Shown here: one piece after another, positions 42,322 to 44,640 of the stretch
How the letters are laid out: each line of letters opens with the position of its first letter
How positions within the stretch are numbered: the stretch's first letter is position 1
Assembly (NCBI RefSeq): GCF_029840925.1
Contig: NZ_JAOCDM010000035.1
Location: 1-44,640, forward strand
Length of the DNA: 44,640 bases
Reading direction: 5' to 3'
Origin: Pseudomonas sp. GD03858
Lineage (GTDB): Bacteria > Pseudomonadota > Gammaproteobacteria > Pseudomonadales > Pseudomonadaceae
The notes under the pieces: generated by a model
Told to the model about the DNA's origin: nothing
What the model saw: the letters and a program-made list of their open reading frames with translations, nothing else
Database searches by the model: none
Made by a program: the position numbers and the translations under genes

Positions 42322-42632
42322 ATGAAAAAGAACTGCTGCAGCGCGACGCCGGCCGTAACATCGGCGAAGAATTGCTGCAGTCCCTTCGCGATGTCAAAGC
42401 CGGACGGCATGGCGCGGTAGGCCAGCTCGAACTGACCGAAGCGGCGGCGGCCCGCAGTAAAACCGGGCTTTCCCAGTCCAGGTTCGCCCAACTGCTGGGC
42501 GTCTCGGTTCGCACGCTGCAGGAGTGGGAGCAAGGTCGTCGCACACCGTCAGGCGCGGCAAGGTCGCTGCTCCATATCGCCGCCGCGCGCCCCGATGTAT
42601 TTCGTGAAGTTCTGCAAGACCGCCCCGTGTGA
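42312..42632 (+). CDS. higA: HigA-family antitoxin (XRE)
   Basis: 106 residues. The N-terminal half is the likely toxin-binding part; the helix-turn-helix is at about 48-85 (SKTGLSQSRFAQLLGVSVRTLQEWEQGRRTPSG). It neutralises the toxin and represses the operon through the TACGTC palindrome. It starts inside the toxin gene; a second ATG two codons later (MNEKEL) is equally possible. Confidence 0.87.
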   Translation: MPMNEKELLQRDAGRNIGEELLQSLRDVKAGRHGAVGQLELTEAAAARSKTGLSQSRFAQLLGVSVRTLQEWEQGRRTPSGAARSLLHIAAARPDVFREVLQDRPV

Positions 42633-42667
42633 CCAGGGCATTGGATAGCCTGAAAGCGAGCCCCGAC

Positions 42668-43117
42668 ATGAATGTCATTGCCTGTGAACTGCAACACCTC
42701 GACGCCGCCGCACACCTCTTCAACCAGTACCGCCTGTTCTACCACGAGGCGGATGACCTGCCCGCCGCCCGCGCCTTCCTGCAGGCCAACCTCGAAACCG
42801 GCAACTCGCGCATCTACCTGCTGCTGGACGACAACGACCAGGCCATCGCGTTCGCCCAGTTGTACCCGGCGACCTGCTCGCTGGCGATGAAGCGTTTCTA
42901 CTGGCTGTACGACCTGTTCGTCGCGCCGCATGCGCGCAGAGGCGGACATGCCCGCTACCTAATGCAGCGGCTGAGCGAGATCTTCCGCGCCGAGGGCGCG
43001 CAGCGGTTGAGCCTGGATACCGCCAGGACCAACCTGGCGGCCCAGGCGCTTTACGAATCGCTGGGCTATGAAGCGGAGCGCGACTTCGTGACCTATCACA
43101 AGATGCTCGATCACTGA
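42668..43117 (+). CDS. GNAT-family N-acetyltransferase
   Basis: 149 residues from MNVIACELQHLD. Typical GNAT features: WLYDLFVAPHARRGGHARYLMQRL (the acetyl-CoA loop, about 77-100) and TARTNLAAQALYESLGYE near the C-terminus. The frame could start at a GTG at 42629 that overlaps the antitoxin stop, adding 13 residues. It may be co-transcribed with the toxin-antitoxin pair but is not a tRNA-acetylating TA toxin by context. Substrate unknown. Confidence 0.85.
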   Translation: MNVIACELQHLDAAAHLFNQYRLFYHEADDLPAARAFLQANLETGNSRIYLLLDDNDQAIAFAQLYPATCSLAMKRFYWLYDLFVAPHARRGGHARYLMQRLSEIFRAEGAQRLSLDTARTNLAAQALYESLGYEAERDFVTYHKMLDH

Positions 43118-43166
43118 TCGACCGCCACAGGATCGGGCCGCACCGGCGGCCCTTGCGGCAAGTTCC

Positions 43167-43457
43167 CTAGCCCCGCTCTATGCCCTCCAACACCGCCGAA
43201 GCCAGCGCCAGCCCCTTTTCCAACGAGTTCTCCGTGGCCACCAGCAGGCTGCGCAGCGGTTCGCTGGCTTTCTCCAGGGCCGTGGCATTGGTTTCATAGG
43301 CCGCCTGGAGCGCCGCCACGGCGCATACCAGCGCGTCCTCGCCATCGATGCCAGCGTGGACCGAGAACATGGGGGGATGGGCGTCGTGGCAGGTGCCGAA
43401 ATGGGCGTGGGCCGTGGAGGGGCGGGAGGTTCGGGCGGTGGGCGTCTCGAGGGTCAT
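43167..43457 (-). CDS. DUF3077-like small protein
   Basis: 96 residues. FGTCHDAHPPMFSVHAGIDGEDALVCAVAALQAAYETN followed by ENSLEKGLALASAVLEGIE matches a small Pseudomonas family that I recall as DUF3077 (related DUF6124). Helical and cytosolic, function unknown. The start MTLETPTARTS is chosen because GGAGG lies 7 bases before it; 67 further open codons upstream fall in the structured non-coding stretch. Such genes are often multicopy in pseudomonads. Confidence 0.72.
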   Translation of the reverse strand: MTLETPTARTSRPSTAHAHFGTCHDAHPPMFSVHAGIDGEDALVCAVAALQAAYETNATALEKASEPLRSLLVATENSLEKGLALASAVLEGIERG

Positions 43458-43585
43458 GGGCGAACCTCCCGAGCGAAGGCATGGGGTGGATCGGGCACTA
43501 TTTTCAGCATGGTTCAGCACTCCTGTACCGTCATGGGAAAACTGCCGAAATCCGCTTGCACTCGAATAGGTGGCAGCTATGCGCA

Positions 43586-43723
43586 GGTGTGCAAGACCGA
43601 GGATACAGGAACCCGGCAGGCCCGAAGACCTCCCACGCATGGCCGCCATTGAAGGCACCTCAACGGCAGTTCACCGAAAAGGCTCCATGACGCTTACGCG
43701 CTGTATCCTCGGGCTTGCACACC
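43586..43723. repeat. Inverted repeat pair of 23 bp flanking about 92 bp
   Basis: GTGTGCAAGACCGAGGATAC at 43587 and its inverted copy ending at 43723, with one mismatch over 23 bases. They enclose about 92 bases without a convincing gene. Both copies, read in one frame, would encode CILGLAH, which creates misleading short open frames. The gap 43458-43857 otherwise holds only the adjacent hairpin at 43722-43749. Confidence 0.7.
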
Positions 43724-43749
43724 CGGTCGTTGAGTTGGCAACGACCGGG
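43722..43749. other. Strong hairpin next to the inverted repeat
   Basis: Perfect ten-base arms CCCGGTCGTT / AACGACCGGG with an 8-base loop. No T-run on either side, so it is not a standard terminator. It abuts the right arm of the 43586-43723 inverted repeat. Confidence 0.6.
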
Positions 43750-43857
43750 CGAGACTAAGGAGTGCGACAGACAAGGACAACCTTTTGCAGGCCGCGAAAT
43801 CATGTTTGGGAAATGGCCTACGCGGTATAGGGAAAGTCTTAAGATTTTTCCCGCAAA

Positions 43858-44478
43858 TCAGCGCCGGCTAAAGGCAAGCCGCGCGGCAAAGAGGACGAAG
43901 ACCAGCCCAGTGGCGCGATCCATCCACTTGATCACCTTTTCACGGCGCAGCAGGCCCGCCATTGGACGTGTCGCGTTGATCAGTATCACTGACCAGAGCA
44001 GGCCCAGCACCACGTGAATGCTCACCAGACCGAAGGTCCAGGCCACCAGCGGCTGGCCTGGCGGTATGAATTGCGGCAGGAACGAGACATAGAAGATCCC
44101 GACCTTGGGATTCAACAGGTTGCCCATCATCCCCTTGAGAAACCAATTGGCTTGCGGTTGCGCGTCTTCGCCTGCCGCCGCCACGGAGTGCCGCGGACGC
44201 AGCAGCATGTTCAAGCCCAGCCAAGTGAGGTAGGCGGCCCCCGAATACTTGAGAATGTCGTAGGCCAACTCGGACACGGCAATCAATGCACCCAAGCCGA
44301 AAGCAACAGCCGCGCCCCATAGCAGGCAACCGGCATTGATACCCAACGCTGCGCGGAACCCCTGGCGACGGCCTTCCATCGTCGCGGTACGCAGGATCAA
44401 GGCCGTGTCGAGGCCCGGTGTCAGGGTCAGCAGCGTAGCCGCGAAGGTAAAGGCAATCAGGTTGTCGGCGATGGACAT
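43858..44478 (-). CDS. LysE/RhtB-family amino-acid exporter
   Basis: 206 residues with about six membrane segments. The N-terminal LLTLTPGLDTALILRTATMEGRRQGFRAALGINAG carries the PG-D motif typical of RhtB-type LysE-superfamily exporters, and GNLLNPKVGIFYVSFLPQFI is the conserved central motif. It would export amino acids such as threonine, homoserine or leucine, or related metabolites, across the inner membrane. Substrate not predictable. Last complete gene of the window. Confidence 0.9.
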   Translation of the reverse strand: MSIADNLIAFTFAATLLTLTPGLDTALILRTATMEGRRQGFRAALGINAGCLLWGAAVAFGLGALIAVSELAYDILKYSGAAYLTWLGLNMLLRPRHSVAAAGEDAQPQANWFLKGMMGNLLNPKVGIFYVSFLPQFIPPGQPLVAWTFGLVSIHVVLGLLWSVILINATRPMAGLLRREKVIKWMDRATGLVFVLFAARLAFSRR

Positions 44479-44640
44479 GGGAATGGGCGCCTTAATGAAC
44501 TTGGGCGCAGGTTAGCATGGGCAGAACGGGATACGAATGAGGGAAAATCGATCTGTCACCTTTTCGGTTTGACAGCTAGATCCCTTCACCTCAGGAACCG
44601 GATTTAGAGTAGGAAAATTAAATCCGTCCCCTTTTCGCCC
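44479..44640. other. Right-end non-coding segment, possible transposase-gene flank
   Basis: No gene is seen here. GGATTTAGAGTAGGAAAATT and AAATCCGTCCCCTTTTCGCC near the end resemble sequence that often borders REP-associated/IS200-like transposase genes (GGGGACGGATTTAATTTT on the other strand). CTGTCA and TGACAG (44553-44575) form a short inverted repeat. The gene itself, if present, is beyond the window. Confidence 0.3.

Noticed and set aside
42629..42667. GTG start for the acetyltransferase overlapping the antitoxin stop
   Set aside because: The N-terminal 13 residues do not look like GNAT sequence; ATG at 42668 fits the domain start better, although coupling cannot be excluded.
43570..43758. 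Short overlapping frames on both strands encoding CILGLAH
   Set aside because: The shared peptide comes from the inverted repeat at 43586-43723; no ribosome-binding site or family support.
1..44640. CRISPR array or phage/secretion gene cluster
   Set aside because: No regularly spaced direct repeats and no cas, phage structural, type III or type VI genes were found; all short repeats are REP-type or operator palindromes.

Overview
The window is a chromosomal segment from a Pseudomonas of the P. putida group. The core block hupB/lon/clpX/clpP/tig plus folD and a tRNA cluster is near-identical to what I know of that group. The intergenic regions carry the P. putida type REP palindrome (core GCGGGCAAGCCCGCTCCCAC), and GC content is high throughout. 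No rRNA, CRISPR array, prophage or intact insertion sequence was seen.

Layout. (1) 1-8.5 kb, minus strand: the protein quality-control block tig > clpP > clpX > lon > hupB > ppiD, with terminators after clpX, hupB and ppiD and recognisable promoters for lon (heat-shock type) and hupB (sigma70). (2) 8.8-9.8 kb, minus strand: a small conserved protein and a four-gene tRNA operon (Arg-TCT, His-GTG, Leu-TAG, His-GTG) with a strong promoter. In it the tRNA-His gene plus its terminator appears to have been duplicated. (3) 10-17.1 kb, plus strand: folD, then an amino-acid module: citrulline hydrolase (CtlX type), ornithine cyclodeaminase, a complete polar amino-acid ABC importer and an Lrp/AsnC regulator. 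Pairs of Lrp-like 15-bp sites, spaced exactly 30 bp, lie before both transcription units. The predicted route is citrulline > ornithine > proline with dedicated uptake. (4) 17.2-22.0 kb: a lone 1613-codon gene for a leucine-rich-repeat protein with a C-terminal NEL-type E3 ubiquitin-ligase-like domain and a dermonecrotic-toxin-like N-terminus, an effector-like protein with no secretion system nearby. (5) 22-25.3 kb, minus strand: an Aer-type receptor co-transcribed with a PAS-GGDEF-EAL protein. (6) 25.5-31.7 kb: small XRE regulator, dicarboxylate (DctA-like) transporter with FadR-type operators, two GntR regulators, a GlxA-like AraC regulator divergent from an HD-domain protein, an isochorismatase-fold hydrolase and an acetyltransferase. 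(7) 31.9-36.5 kb: lipoprotein, PACE-type efflux protein divergent from a LysR regulator, and an amino-acid chemoreceptor (McpA/PctA type) with a FliA promoter. (8) 36.5-40 kb: a DauA-like FAD amine/amino-acid dehydrogenase overlapping a RidA gene, followed by a YkvI-type membrane protein, with a divergent XRE-cupin regulator. (9) 40-44.6 kb: TSUP permease, orphan heme oxygenase, HigBA-like toxin-antitoxin pair, acetyltransferase, a DUF3077-like protein beside an unexplained inverted-repeat/hairpin region, and a LysE-family exporter. The right edge resembles flanking sequence of a transposase gene.

Most of regions 3-8 deals with sensing, importing, catabolising or exporting amino acids and organic acids, typical of a rhizosphere/soil pseudomonad. 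The least explained items are the NEL protein, the 140-bp composite palindromic repeat whose core is inverted between its two copies, the altered active site of the DauA-like enzyme, and the structured stretch at 43.5-43.8 kb.
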